The notes beneath the pieces are model-generated. The model saw nothing but the letters and a program-made list of their open reading frames with translations, was not told the DNA's origin and ran no database searches. From the NCBI GenBank assembly GCA_002683825.1, contig NYUD01000031.1, forward strand, positions 1 to 64,000: 64,000 nt of DNA, written 5' to 3'. This document shows, piece after piece, positions 1 through 8,362 of the stretch (positions are counted from its first letter, which is position 1; each line of letters opens with the position of its first letter). A program made the translations under genes and the position numbers. Origin of the DNA: Planctomycetota bacterium (GTDB lineage: Bacteria; Planctomycetota; UBA1135; GCA-002686595).

Positions 1-1
1 C

Positions 2-34
2 AAGGCGAAGCGGGACCCCGATCACAAGCACTAG
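2..34 (+). CDS. Possible C-terminal tail of a gene cut by the window edge
   Basis: Frame 2 from the window edge reads a short charged tail, KAKRDPDHKH, ending at a TAG at 32-34. This stop lies inside the first copy of the 13-bp tandem repeat, so the repeat seems to have grown by duplicating the last codons and stop of an upstream gene. Only about ten residues are visible and the other two frames also reach a TAG in the repeat, so the frame choice is a guess. Confidence 0.2.
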   Translation, partial: KAKRDPDHKH

Positions 35-100
35 GCACAAGCACTAGGCACAAGCACTAGGCACAAGCACTAGGCACAAGCACTAGGCACAAGCACTGGG
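23..100. repeat. Six-copy 13-bp tandem repeat containing TAG
   Basis: Six head-to-tail copies of cacaagcactagg occupy 23-100. The first five are identical and the last differs at one base (cacaagcactggg). Because 13 is not a multiple of 3, the TAG in each unit rotates through the three forward frames, giving stops at 32-34, 45-47 and 58-60. It may mark the 3' end of an upstream gene. There are no spacers, so it is not a CRISPR array. Confidence 0.95.
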
Positions 101-131
101 GGCGCAAGGGAATGAGCGCCCCAAGGTCTCT

Positions 132-297
132 GGCCCGGGGGAGGCCGGCGCAGGTGTAGGGGGGTCACCCCTGCGCGAAGAACTCGGAGCGCTCGGGCGA
201 AGCCGCCAGGAGAGACGGCCTCGACGTCTCCCACAAGTCGAAGAGAATCGACTTTAGGACACCGGCCGGAGCCGGTCCGACCAGGATACGCCTATCC
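132..297. ncRNA. Candidate structured RNA: run of adjacent hairpins
   Basis: No convincing gene lies between the repeat and the GTPase at 750. In 132-297 several perfect short stems follow one another: 132-135/143-146, 148-154/170-176, 212-217/225-230, 235-241/248-254, 261-266/271-276 and 284-288/293-297, with linkers of only 4 to 7 nt among the last four. None is followed by a T run, so they do not look like a simple intrinsic terminator. I do not recognise RNase P RNA, tmRNA, SRP RNA or a known riboswitch. The strand is unknown and function is not assigned. The rest, 298-749, shows nothing I can support. Confidence 0.3.
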
Positions 298-749
298 ACT
301 GAATGGATGTCGGTGATTCCGCCGGAATTCAGAAGGAGGCCGGGTTGCAGTATCAGAATCGCGACGCCGGAAAGCGAAAAATCCGAATATCAAGTCGTCC
401 GGCCGAAAGCGATCGAGCTGGAGAGACTCAGGAAAAGCCGGACCGTGGAAGAACGCATCGTCTCCCCGGCCTGGCGGAAAGAGAGAATCGCGGTCTGGAG
501 CGCAGCCACCGCCCGGCGTGTTGCACTCACCGAGGACGCCGCCTCGTATACCCGTGGGGTCCGACCCGGGCCGCGCTTGTGTGGGCGAGTCCGGAGCCGA
601 GACCACGACGACGTGGTGCGACTCGTCGAACGGTATCTCGGTCGCTCGCACTGCCCGTGCTTGGCATGGTTATTCCGCGTCGATAAGCTCGGTCCACCCG
701 AGACATCACGACCGAACACCAGGTATTCAGCAGCGAAGAACTTCCAGCC

Positions 750-2846
750 ATGCGCACCCTCCTCAAGCGTTTCTCCGGGGACTTCAACCGCTCATTCAAG
801 CCCTTGCTACAGCCCCTGGAGGCGGTCCTGGATGGTCTTGGGAACCCGACGTTTGCGGAGGCGGCGACCGAAGCGCTACCCCTGCTGCAGGACGTTCACC
901 ACCAGATCGACAAGCTCGTGGAGAAGATCGAGAACCAGCATGCCTTCGTGCTGATCTTCGGCCCCCTCAAGAGCGGAAAGTCGACGCTGATGAACGCCCT
1001 GGCCGGGGCCTATGTCAGTGAGGTCTCGTCCCTGCCCGGGTATCCGTGCCTGGTATACGTCGGCGACGGAAAAGAACGCACCTTCGAGGTCACGCGCTAC
1101 AACGGTCGCACGCAGTCGGCCCGCGACAGCGCCGCGCTCCAACGGATGGTCGACCACGATCACGGGCGACTCGCCTCGGCGATCCGCTCGGCGGAAGAGC
1201 GCGGTGAGGACTTCGAACCCTCCCAGCACTTCCCCGAAGCGATCCGTTGCATCGACGTGCGCCTTCCGGCCACCGGGCTGGCGGAATCCGGCTCGATCCT
1301 CGTCGACACGCCCGGTCTCTACAGCCGCATGAAGTTCGGCTACGACCGCATGACTCGTGACTTCCGCAACTCGGCGGCCTGCGCGGTGTTCGTCGTCAAG
1401 GCCGACAACCTCTTCCTCGAGCAGGTCTTCGACGAGTTCAACGAGCTCCTGGATCTCTTCAGCCGCATCTTCCTGATCGTCAACATCGACACGACCAAAC
1501 GCGACCTCGGCGCTCACGGCGAGCTGGTCCCCAGCCTCGAACAAAGCGAACCCCTCCGGATCGTGGGCGCCTTCGAAGATTTTGTGATGAGCGCGCCGCT
1601 CAAGGCGGCGGTCGCTGAAGGGCATCTACGGATCTATCCGATCGATCTCCTACGTTGCGCCCAGCGAAGCCTGCGCGCAGCAGATGGCGAACCCCAGGAA
1701 CAAGAAGAAGCGACCGTGGATGGACAGGATGTCAGCTTCGACGACTTCCAGAACGACCTGACGGAGTTTCTGAACAGCGACGAGTCCTTGACCGCCTTCA
1801 TGACCGACAACCTTCACCGCGGCGAAACGCTGATGGAGGACATGCGTAAAGTGATGGAGAACCAGCCCGAGGTCACGGCCCTGCGGACGGGCCTACGCGA
1901 GATCGAAACCGAGTTCGAAAACGCCAATCAACGCCTCGAGGCGGGCCAGAGGCTCTTGAAGAACAAGTGGCAAGAATCCTTCGGCGAGCTGGAGGCTGGA
2001 TTGTCAGAAACCGTGCGCGGGCATGCCGAGAAGGCTTCGATCAAGGTCCTCGCCTCGCTCCAGGGCCTCTTGATGCGCTGGTTCGATGAGGATTCCAGTT
2101 TGGCCGCGCTTTGCGAGAGCCTGTCGACCCCGCTCCTGCAGAAACACCGCGAGGACCTCGTTCGCTTCGCGCGGGAGGCCATCGAAGCCCAGAACCCGGA
2201 ACAACCCTTCGTGGGGCTCAACCTGGACCGCAAGCTGGCCCACGACGTGGCCACGATCGAGTTCCCGATGGGCGCGATCGCCGAGGGGGCTCTCGAGGCC
2301 GCCGCCGGAAACGTGGGTCGGGCGCGTCCGGGTCCGCTCTTCTCGCCCGAGAACATCCCGGTAAGGAAGGGCTTCTTCGACTGGATCTTCTTCCGCTCCC
2401 TCTCCACGATCCGAAGGAAGCTCTTCGGAACGCCCCAGCCCGACCGGATCATCTCGCGCCACGAGAAGCAGAGACGTCTGGGTCCGAACGCCGTCGATGC
2501 GATGAAAACCTCACTCGACGCCAAGGCGCGGACACACCTCTTGGACCTCCAGAACTCGGTCGAGAAATCCCTGGTACGCCAGTACGTCACACTCCTCGGC
2601 GAAAGGGTCGAGGAGGGGCTGCATACGCATCTGGACGAACTCGCCAAGGATCGCGCTCACTGGGAGACGCAGACCCGGACCCACCGTCGAATCCTCGGCC
2701 TCTTCGACCGGCTCCAGGAAAGATCCTCCGACGCAAGATCGGCCCTGCGCGGATTACAGAGGGAGTACCTGGCGGAGGGCCCTCAGCTGCACCCCCAAGA
2801 ACAACCCAGGACCAAACCGACCGGGCCGGCTGCGGCGCGCCTGTGA
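750..2846 (+). CDS. Dynamin-family GTPase
   Basis: The 698-residue protein has a dynamin-type GTPase domain in its N-terminal third. The P-loop GPLKSGKST is at residues 71-79, the G3 motif DTPG at 186-189 and a G4-like NIDTTKRD at 245-252. The middle and C-terminal parts are long charged helices, as in bacterial dynamin-like proteins that oligomerise on membranes. A short aromatic and basic stretch around residues 538-557 (FFDWIFFRSL) could be a membrane-touching paddle; that is inference. No signal peptide is seen, so it is cytoplasmic or peripheral. It converges on the membrane spermidine-synthase-like gene and shares a hairpin with it. The family assignment is firm and the exact role (membrane fusion, fission or repair) is not known. 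Confidence 0.85.
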   Translation: MRTLLKRFSGDFNRSFKPLLQPLEAVLDGLGNPTFAEAATEALPLLQDVHHQIDKLVEKIENQHAFVLIFGPLKSGKSTLMNALAGAYVSEVSSLPGYPCLVYVGDGKERTFEVTRYNGRTQSARDSAALQRMVDHDHGRLASAIRSAEERGEDFEPSQHFPEAIRCIDVRLPATGLAESGSILVDTPGLYSRMKFGYDRMTRDFRNSAACAVFVVKADNLFLEQVFDEFNELLDLFSRIFLIVNIDTTKRDLGAHGELVPSLEQSEPLRIVGAFEDFVMSAPLKAAVAEGHLRIYPIDLLRCAQRSLRAADGEPQEQEEATVDGQDVSFDDFQNDLTEFLNSDESLTAFMTDNLHRGETLMEDMRKVMENQPEVTALRTGLREIETEFENANQRLEAGQRLLKNKWQESFGELEAGLSETVRGHAEKASIKVLASLQGLLMRWFDEDSSLAALCESLSTPLLQKHREDLVRFAREAIEAQNPEQPFVGLNLDRKLAHDVATIEFPMGAIAEGALEAAAGNVGRARPGPLFSPENIPVRKGFFDWIFFRSLSTIRRKLFGTPQPDRIISRHEKQRRLGPNAVDAMKTSLDAKARTHLLDLQNSVEKSLVRQYVTLLGERVEEGLHTHLDELAKDRAHWETQTRTHRRILGLFDRLQERSSDARSALRGLQREYLAEGPQLHPQEQPRTKPTGPAAARL

Positions 2847-2860
2847 TACCACCCCAAGGT

Positions 2861-2894
2861 GCCGGGCTCGATCTCCCGTACAAACGAGCCCGGC
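2861..2894. terminator. Hairpin shared by two convergent genes
   Basis: A perfect 10-bp stem, gccgggctcg at 2861-2870 and cgagcccggc at 2885-2894, encloses a 14-nt loop. It lies between the stop of the GTPase gene (2846) and the stop of the minus-strand gene (2909). There is no clear T run on either side, but position and symmetry fit a bidirectional terminator. Confidence 0.6.
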
Positions 2895-2908
2895 CCCGTT
2901 AGGCGGTC

Positions 2909-5900
2909 TCACCGGCGCGCCTTGGCGCGGCGGAGGTTGTTCTTCGCGTTGGAATAATTCGGCTGGATCTCCAACGCGCGGTCGAACATCTCGATCGCAT
3001 CGTCCTGTCGTCCCTGGTTCGAAAAGATCGTGCCCAGGTGGTCGTAGGCCTGATAGAGCTCGGGGTTCAGGCGTAGAGCGTTCTCGCAGGCGGCGATGGC
3101 TTCCTCTTCCTGCCCGTTGGACAGGAGAGCGATCGACAAACCGTAGTAGGCGATATGCATGTCGGGGCGAACCGCCAGAGCCATTCGATAGCGACGGATC
3201 GCTTCAGCGACATCGTCCTGCCCCAGATACAGGTTGCCCAGGTTGACGTGCGCTTCCACCCGGGTTTCGTCGAGGGCCAGGCAGCGCTCGTAGTGCTCTC
3301 TGGCCGTTTCGGGCGTTCCCTGTCCGACCCACGCCCGCCCGAGCTGGAACTGCAACTCCGCGTCGTCGGCCCGGGACTCGACCCATCCACTCAGAATCTC
3401 GCTCGCCCGGACGAACCGCCCGTCGTTGATGAGCAGCCGGCCGTACTGAAGCGCCGCCTCGAAATCGTTCGGACGCAACCGAACGCACTCGCCAAAGTGG
3501 CGCAGGGCCGCCGGTCCGTCGTCCTTCGCCAGGTAGAAACGGCCCAGGCGATCGTGAGCTCCCGCATCCTGGGAATCGATGGCGAGGGCTTCTAGATACT
3601 CGCGCTCGGCTTCCTGCGAGCGCCCCAGGGCACCGAGCACGTCACCATAGAGCAGCCGAATCGCCGCGTTTCGAGGGTTGACCCCCAGGGCCCGGCGCAG
3701 GAGTTCGCGACTCTCCCGGAGCTTGCCCTCCGCCCGCAGGCGATAGGCGGCCCGGGCGATCATCGAGGCCCGGATGTCCGTGAGATTCGCCTCGCGGATC
3801 CCATTCGTTCGCACCGGATCCACCGTGGCCGTCGCCTTCAGAATGTCGCTGACGGGTTGAAGACACAGGCCCAATCGTTCGACGATGCGAAGCTCTTGCT
3901 CGGGATCGCGGCGGCTAGAGACGGAATAGTCGAGAAGCGGAAGGTCGTCGCGATAGACCAGAGCGCCCTGGCTAAACCGTCGCAAACCCTTGGACCCCAT
4001 CAAGAAACAGCCGAGGAACACGTCCGTATCACTCAACCACTCCTCTTCACCTCCCCAGTGCGACCAGCGCAAGTCCGCACCGACCAGAACATTGTTCGCC
4101 GGCAAAGTGAGGCGCTGGGGGGAGATCTGAAAGGACGGTGCCGCGACGCCTACGAGCAGAAGCTCGCCGGTGTTGTACCAGAGCGTGCTCGCGGGGAAGA
4201 CCTCGAGGAACGTCTTGACGATGTTTCTGCACTCCTCTTCGCTCAGAAACATGACCGGCACGAACTGGCTCAAGAGCCCGTTCGGCTTCAGGCGCTCGCG
4301 CGCCCTCGAGTAGAACTCGCGCGTATAGAAGGATCCGACGCCGGGACGAAAGGTCTGCCCGACCTCGACCGAGATGATGTCGTAGCGAAGATCGGTGTAG
4401 CTGAGGTAGTTGCGACCGTCCTCGATCAGAAGGTGCGTGCGAGCGTCGTCCAGCCAGTCGCCTTCGAAGTGATCTCGAACGAGGGGGAACAATTCCGCTT
4501 CGATGTCCACGCAATCCAGACGCTCGATGTCGTAGTACAGAAAACGGCTGGCCGTTTGCCCGCCTCCGAGCCCGATGACGATCACGTCCTTGGGATCCGG
4601 GTGCAAGAGCATCGGAATGTGCGCCGCCATGATCTGGTGGTTCTTTCGGTCCTCGCCCTGCCAAAGCCGATCGATCTCCAGGACCTTTACGCTTCCGCGC
4701 TGAAGCACCGCCAGATTTCCGTTACGCCCCTCGCGCACCTCGACCACGACATCGTTCGGACGGGACAGGAAATCGTGAGGGATGCGCGTCCCGGAAAACA
4801 TGGAAAGCCCCACCCACAGAGCGACGCTCGCAACGCCCAGAAGGACCTTCTTGAAGCGATCCTGGTCGCCATCGATGAAGATCCAGGCGCTGAAGCCCAA
4901 CACCAGGCTGAGCCCGGTCGTCACGCGGACGCTCGCTTGCAGCCCGAGCACCGGCAGCAGGAAGAAGCCCGCCAGGAGCGATCCGGCGATGCCTCCGAAG
5001 GTGTTGATGGCCGTCATGCGGCCGACGCCGACCGAGGCGAGACGGGGCTGATCGACGACCATCCGGACGGCGAGCGGAAAGGTGATCCCGGAAAGAACGG
5101 CCGGCACGAGCAGCACGAGAGCGAAGACGAAGAGACTCAGGTCGTCTCCGCCTGTGGCAAAGGTGGAACGCCACCGGGATGCGGGCAGCATGAGCACCAA
5201 AAGAACGGTCAGCCCCGAGAGCACCTGAACCATCCCGAAGTGCAGAGCGCGCCTCTGGGATCGATCGAATCTCCGCGCCGTGAGCCACGCGCCCAACACG
5301 ATGCCCAGGAGAATGATGCCCAGGGTCAGGGTGTAGGTGTAGACCGTGTTGCTCACGAGGAGCGTCAGGAAACGCGCCCACAGGATCTCGTTGGCGAGAA
5401 TCACGCCCCCGGACACCAGGAAGAGGAACGCCACGATGGCGCGGTCAGCGCGGCTTGAATCCGTGGCGCCGAGGCTCTCCCGCTCCGGCACAGCCACGGC
5501 GGTCTGGACGCGCCTATTCGCCGCCAGTGTCCACACAACGGCTCCCAACGAGATGTTCACGACACCGGCGAGGTAGAGCGAGGCGTCGACGCCGATGGTG
5601 GGCAACAACAAGAAGCCGCCGACAAAACACCCGCAGGCCGCGCCCAGGGTGTTCAGGCCATAGAGAAAGCCCACGCGCGTCGAGATCCGATCCGCCTGAG
5701 TGACGTACTGCCGGCAAAACAAAGGCAGCGTCGCCCCCATCAAGAAGGTGGCCGGCAGGATCGCCAGCGAGACGAGCACCGCCCGGGCGACCGTCAAGAC
5801 GGGAAAGCTCTCGTAGACCGACGGATAGAAGGCGCCGTAGGCCAGGTCGCAGAGCAGAAACAGGCCGGGGCTGAGAACGGCGAGAATCCCCAGCGTGATT

Positions 5901-6169
5901 TCGACCTTGGCGTAGAGCCGCAGCGGACGATCGATGCGCGCGGACATGCGCCCGAAGAGGAAGCTGCCCAACGCCAGCCCACCGAGGAAGGCGGCGACCA
6001 CCGTACTGAGTGCGAAGGTTGCGCTCCCGAAAACCAGCGAGGCCTTGCGAATCCAGGCGATCTCGTAGATCAAGCCCAGGAAACCGGAAAGGAAAAGGCA
6101 CGCGAAGGCGATCCGGTCGGCCTTGTCTTCTCTTGCGTCGGGCTGTGTGCGTACCGTGACTCTGGCCAT
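2909..6169 (-). CDS. Membrane spermidine-synthase-like protein with C-terminal TPRs
   Basis: This 1086-residue protein has three parts. Residues about 15-450 hold many hydrophobic segments like the MFS-like half of 'fused MFS/spermidine synthase' proteins. Residues about 470-700 are a spermidine-synthase-like Rossmann domain with the SAM-binding type glycine motif VIGLGGGQ followed by an acidic strand end (CVDIEAE). Residues about 790-1086 are several TPR units ending in NYSNAKNNLRRAKARR. Such fused proteins usually lack proven polyamine synthase activity, so the substrate is unknown. The gene starts 6 nt after cutC, so it is probably the last gene of a minus-strand operon with cutC and the small gene before it. 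A paralog without TPRs lies at 50372-52756. Confidence 0.8.
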   Translation of the reverse strand: MARVTVRTQPDAREDKADRIAFACLFLSGFLGLIYEIAWIRKASLVFGSATFALSTVVAAFLGGLALGSFLFGRMSARIDRPLRLYAKVEITLGILAVLSPGLFLLCDLAYGAFYPSVYESFPVLTVARAVLVSLAILPATFLMGATLPLFCRQYVTQADRISTRVGFLYGLNTLGAACGCFVGGFLLLPTIGVDASLYLAGVVNISLGAVVWTLAANRRVQTAVAVPERESLGATDSSRADRAIVAFLFLVSGGVILANEILWARFLTLLVSNTVYTYTLTLGIILLGIVLGAWLTARRFDRSQRRALHFGMVQVLSGLTVLLVLMLPASRWRSTFATGGDDLSLFVFALVLLVPAVLSGITFPLAVRMVVDQPRLASVGVGRMTAINTFGGIAGSLLAGFFLLPVLGLQASVRVTTGLSLVLGFSAWIFIDGDQDRFKKVLLGVASVALWVGLSMFSGTRIPHDFLSRPNDVVVEVREGRNGNLAVLQRGSVKVLEIDRLWQGEDRKNHQIMAAHIPMLLHPDPKDVIVIGLGGGQTASRFLYYDIERLDCVDIEAELFPLVRDHFEGDWLDDARTHLLIEDGRNYLSYTDLRYDIISVEVGQTFRPGVGSFYTREFYSRARERLKPNGLLSQFVPVMFLSEEECRNIVKTFLEVFPASTLWYNTGELLLVGVAAPSFQISPQRLTLPANNVLVGADLRWSHWGGEEEWLSDTDVFLGCFLMGSKGLRRFSQGALVYRDDLPLLDYSVSSRRDPEQELRIVERLGLCLQPVSDILKATATVDPVRTNGIREANLTDIRASMIARAAYRLRAEGKLRESRELLRRALGVNPRNAAIRLLYGDVLGALGRSQEAEREYLEALAIDSQDAGAHDRLGRFYLAKDDGPAALRHFGECVRLRPNDFEAALQYGRLLINDGRFVRASEILSGWVESRADDAELQFQLGRAWVGQGTPETAREHYERCLALDETRVEAHVNLGNLYLGQDDVAEAIRRYRMALAVRPDMHIAYYGLSIALLSNGQEEEAIAACENALRLNPELYQAYDHLGTIFSNQGRQDDAIEMFDRALEIQPNYSNAKNNLRRAKARR

Positions 6170-6175
6170 GAACGT

Positions 6176-6859
6176 CTATCTTGGGGTGCGAAGCACACCC
6201 ACCAGGGCCTCGAGTTCGGAGGGATCGAGGCGCCAACCCACGTCCCACCCTCCCGCGCTTGAATGAACCTGATGGACGCCGGTCGAACGAATGAGGTCCA
6301 GCACGTTTGAGGAGCGCACGCCCCCACCGGGCAGGATTTCGATGCGCCCTGCGGACCGTTGCACGAGGTCCGCGATGCGCCGAACACCCGTGGGTGCATC
6401 CGCCTTTCCACCCGAGGTCAGGATGCGCCGAAAACCCAGATCGACCGCGGTTTCGAGGGCCGCCTCGAGATCGATCGTCTCATCGAAGGCGCGGTGCAGG
6501 ACGCCGTACATCGGGTGCGCTGCCTCCAATAGGTCGCGCAGAGCCTCGCGGTCCAGACGACCGTCCGAACGAAGCGCCCCCAACGCCACTCCGCGGACGC
6601 CGACCCCGGCGAGCTTCTCGATATCCTTGGCCATGACGGAAATCGCACGGGCGCTGTAGAGGAAGTCACCCGCCCGCGGACGCACGAGGGCGACGCATTC
6701 GAGCGACGTCTCTTCCGCCGCCATCTGGGCCATCGCGAGACTGGGTGTCACTCCACCGACGGAAAGCGTGCTGCAGATCTCCAACCGATCCGCGCCACAT
6801 TCGCAAGCGATGTGGGCGTCATCGAGCGTTTCGACGCAGATCTCCAGCGCAACCTTCAC
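6176..6859 (-). CDS. cutC: CutC family protein
   Basis: The 227-residue product matches the CutC family, a TIM-barrel protein once linked to copper homeostasis but with an uncertain biochemical role. Visible signatures are the N-terminal LEICVETLDDA and CGADRLEICS blocks, GGVTPS, FHRAFD-like LHRAFDET and ILTSGG in the middle, and ILPGGGVRSSNV near the end. Length is normal for the family. The start is a GTG at 6859 that overlaps the stop of the upstream gene by 4 bp (GTGA), which argues for translational coupling. The spermidine-synthase-like gene follows after 6 nt. Confidence 0.92.
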   Translation of the reverse strand: MKVALEICVETLDDAHIACECGADRLEICSTLSVGGVTPSLAMAQMAAEETSLECVALVRPRAGDFLYSARAISVMAKDIEKLAGVGVRGVALGALRSDGRLDREALRDLLEAAHPMYGVLHRAFDETIDLEAALETAVDLGFRRILTSGGKADAPTGVRRIADLVQRSAGRIEILPGGGVRSSNVLDLIRSTGVHQVHSSAGGWDVGWRLDPSELEALVGVLRTPR

Positions 6860-7113
6860 CGCTCTCCCTCGGTGCGCAAGCGCTCAAGCTCTTCGACGAT
6901 GATGGTTTCGTGTGCGTTCAACTCCTCAGCTGCCTCCAGCTCGCGAATCGCGGCCCTGATTTCGCCGCGCATCTCCAGGCAGAGGCCAGGATCGACATGG
7001 GTGTCGGCCCTGGCCGGCCCGCAAACCGGACGCGACCGCAGGGCGCTCTCGGCCTCGCTCCAGTACTCAGCATACATGAGACACCGAGCGTAGAGCTCCG
7101 GGGCCGGCGACAC
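6856..7113 (-). CDS. Small TPR-like helical protein, start uncertain
   Basis: An 85-residue reading frame from a GTG at 7113 encodes a charged, helix-rich protein. The pattern ARCLMYAEYWSEAESAL and GEIRAAIRELEAAEEL resembles TPR helices, but no complete family match is recognised. It overlaps cutC by 4 bp (GTGA), which supports it being translated. The frame stays open for at least 60 bp upstream without an obvious ATG, so the true start could be further out. Its role in the cutC operon is unknown. Confidence 0.5.
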   Translation of the reverse strand: MSPAPELYARCLMYAEYWSEAESALRSRPVCGPARADTHVDPGLCLEMRGEIRAAIRELEAAEELNAHETIIVEELERLRTEGER

Positions 7114-7372
7114 CGAGGGCCGGTCCCGGACCGTCTCGGAAGTGTTGGATCGATGTGTGGAGGGCGCCCATATCAGAGCGAACCGCAGGGCCCGGGGGCT
7201 CCCCTCAAACCGCTACAACCCGCTACAAGGACACAACTTACAGGCACAACCGAAGCCCGCAAGGGGCTTCTCGTCGGGCGCGGCTCCCATCTGCGGCCCG
7301 GGATGGGAATGTCCCCGCCCGGCAACGGTTGCCATTATGATGGTTCGTGCCCGAACCCAGCGAAGTCCACCC

Positions 7373-7756
7373 ATGATCTCCAACTCCCTCCTCCTCGCCG
7401 CCGCCCTCTCCTGGGTAGCCCCCGCCGTTTTCCAGGAAGAGACCCCCAAAGAGGAAGCCGCAGAAAAGGCCGCTCCCCAGGAGAAAAAAAAGAGCCTCCT
7501 GGACGAGCTGGACCCGAACCTTTCCGGTGGGGACGACCTGCGCGAAGAGATGGCGCGCCTGTTCCAGGAGGTCGAGCGCAATCTCATCGCCATCGATGAC
7601 CAGCTCGCCGCCGCCGGTGCGGGCGACCTCCCGCTCGACAAGGTCGGCGACTCCGGGCTGGACAAGCTCCTGCGCTCGCAGAAGGACAAGAGCAACAAGG
7701 TGCTCGCGGACATCGACCGCATTCTCGAGATCACCCAACAACTCGGCGGGACATGA
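7373..7756 (+). CDS. Secreted small protein of unknown function
   Basis: A 127-residue protein starts at the ATG at 7373 because that codon begins a clear signal peptide (MISNSLLLAAALSWVAPAVFQ). The mature part is very rich in Glu and Lys at first (about residues 23-45) and then forms an amphipathic helical region with LREEMARLFQEVERNLIAIDDQL. The frame is open 77 codons upstream but that part looks noncoding. The next gene begins directly after its stop (TGAATG), so the two are probably co-translated. No family is recognised beyond similarity in style to paired small genes of Planctomycetota. Confidence 0.65.
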   Translation: MISNSLLLAAALSWVAPAVFQEETPKEEAAEKAAPQEKKKSLLDELDPNLSGGDDLREEMARLFQEVERNLIAIDDQLAAAGAGDLPLDKVGDSGLDKLLRSQKDKSNKVLADIDRILEITQQLGGT

Positions 7757-8146
7757 ATGTCCTCCAGCATGGCTGGTCAGCCACAGGGAAGCCCCGGAGA
7801 ACTCGATCAACCCCGCGATCGCACACCCCAGAAGCCCGAGCAAACACCGGACGGTCCGAAGAAGCCTGAGGATCAGGGCGACGAGAAACCCGAGGGCGAC
7901 AAGCAGCCGGGCGGCGGCAAGCCAGAAAGCCCGGAACAAAACCCGCTCACCGGCGAGAACACTCCGGACGCTGATCCCCAAGACAAACAGGGGGTGCCGG
8001 TCGCCGCATCGATGGACAAGGATCGCTGGGGCGAACTTCCGTCTCGCGTGCGGGAGACCTTCCGCAATCAAGGCCAAAACGAGCTTCCGGTCCAGTACCG
8101 CGAGTGGATCGATGCCTACTACCGCCGCCTGAGCCGGCAGCGCTGA
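7757..8146 (+). CDS. Low-complexity acidic protein with conserved WGxLPxRxRE tail
   Basis: The 129-residue protein begins at the ATG touching the stop of the previous gene. Residues about 7-80 are low complexity, rich in Pro, Glu, Asp, Lys and Gln, and likely disordered. The last 40 residues are different and look folded: DRWGELPSRVRETF, then LPVQYREWIDAYYRRLS. A tail of this type (WG-LP-R-RE followed by YRE-I-YYR-L) is familiar from planctomycete proteins near BatA/von Willebrand clusters, but function is unknown. No signal peptide is visible, so it may act in the cytoplasm or need its secreted partner. Confidence 0.6.
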   Translation: MSSSMAGQPQGSPGELDQPRDRTPQKPEQTPDGPKKPEDQGDEKPEGDKQPGGGKPESPEQNPLTGENTPDADPQDKQGVPVAASMDKDRWGELPSRVRETFRNQGQNELPVQYREWIDAYYRRLSRQR

Positions 8147-8161
8147 ATCTCGCCGAAGGTG

Positions 8162-8177
8162 GGCTCCATACGGAGCC
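8162..8177. terminator. Hairpin after the 7373-8146 gene pair
   Basis: GGCTCC at 8162-8167 and GGAGCC at 8172-8177 form a perfect 6-bp stem with a 4-nt ATAC loop, 15 bp after the stop at 8146. There is no T run. The rest of the 216-bp convergent gap up to 8363 shows nothing else. The ten bases atacggagcc recur in the hairpin at 17709. Confidence 0.4.
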
Positions 8178-8362
8178 GGCGAAGCAAGTCCCACCCCCCC
8201 CGGTCCGAGGCGAGGCACCGCCGGGGAGCAGCGCTCGGGCACCGCCTCGGGCCTCCCCGCATGAAACCCACGGCGGCGCTCGTGTCGAGTGAAAAGGGCA
8301 CTCGACGATCCCTGGATGTCCTCTCCTCGCTTGAACTCCGGCCCGCGATTCGGATGGCTAGC

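Noticed and set aside
23-100. Short direct repeats as a CRISPR array
   Set aside because: The copies are contiguous 13-bp units with no spacers, too short for CRISPR repeats.
307-954. Open frame before the GTPase
   Set aside because: Arg/Ser-rich with no domain, overlaps the start of the clear dynamin-like gene, and looks like noncoding GC-rich DNA.
3857-5458. 533-codon plus-strand open frame
   Set aside because: It is antisense to the membrane spermidine-synthase-like gene, whose domains are clear; composition is typical of a shadow frame.
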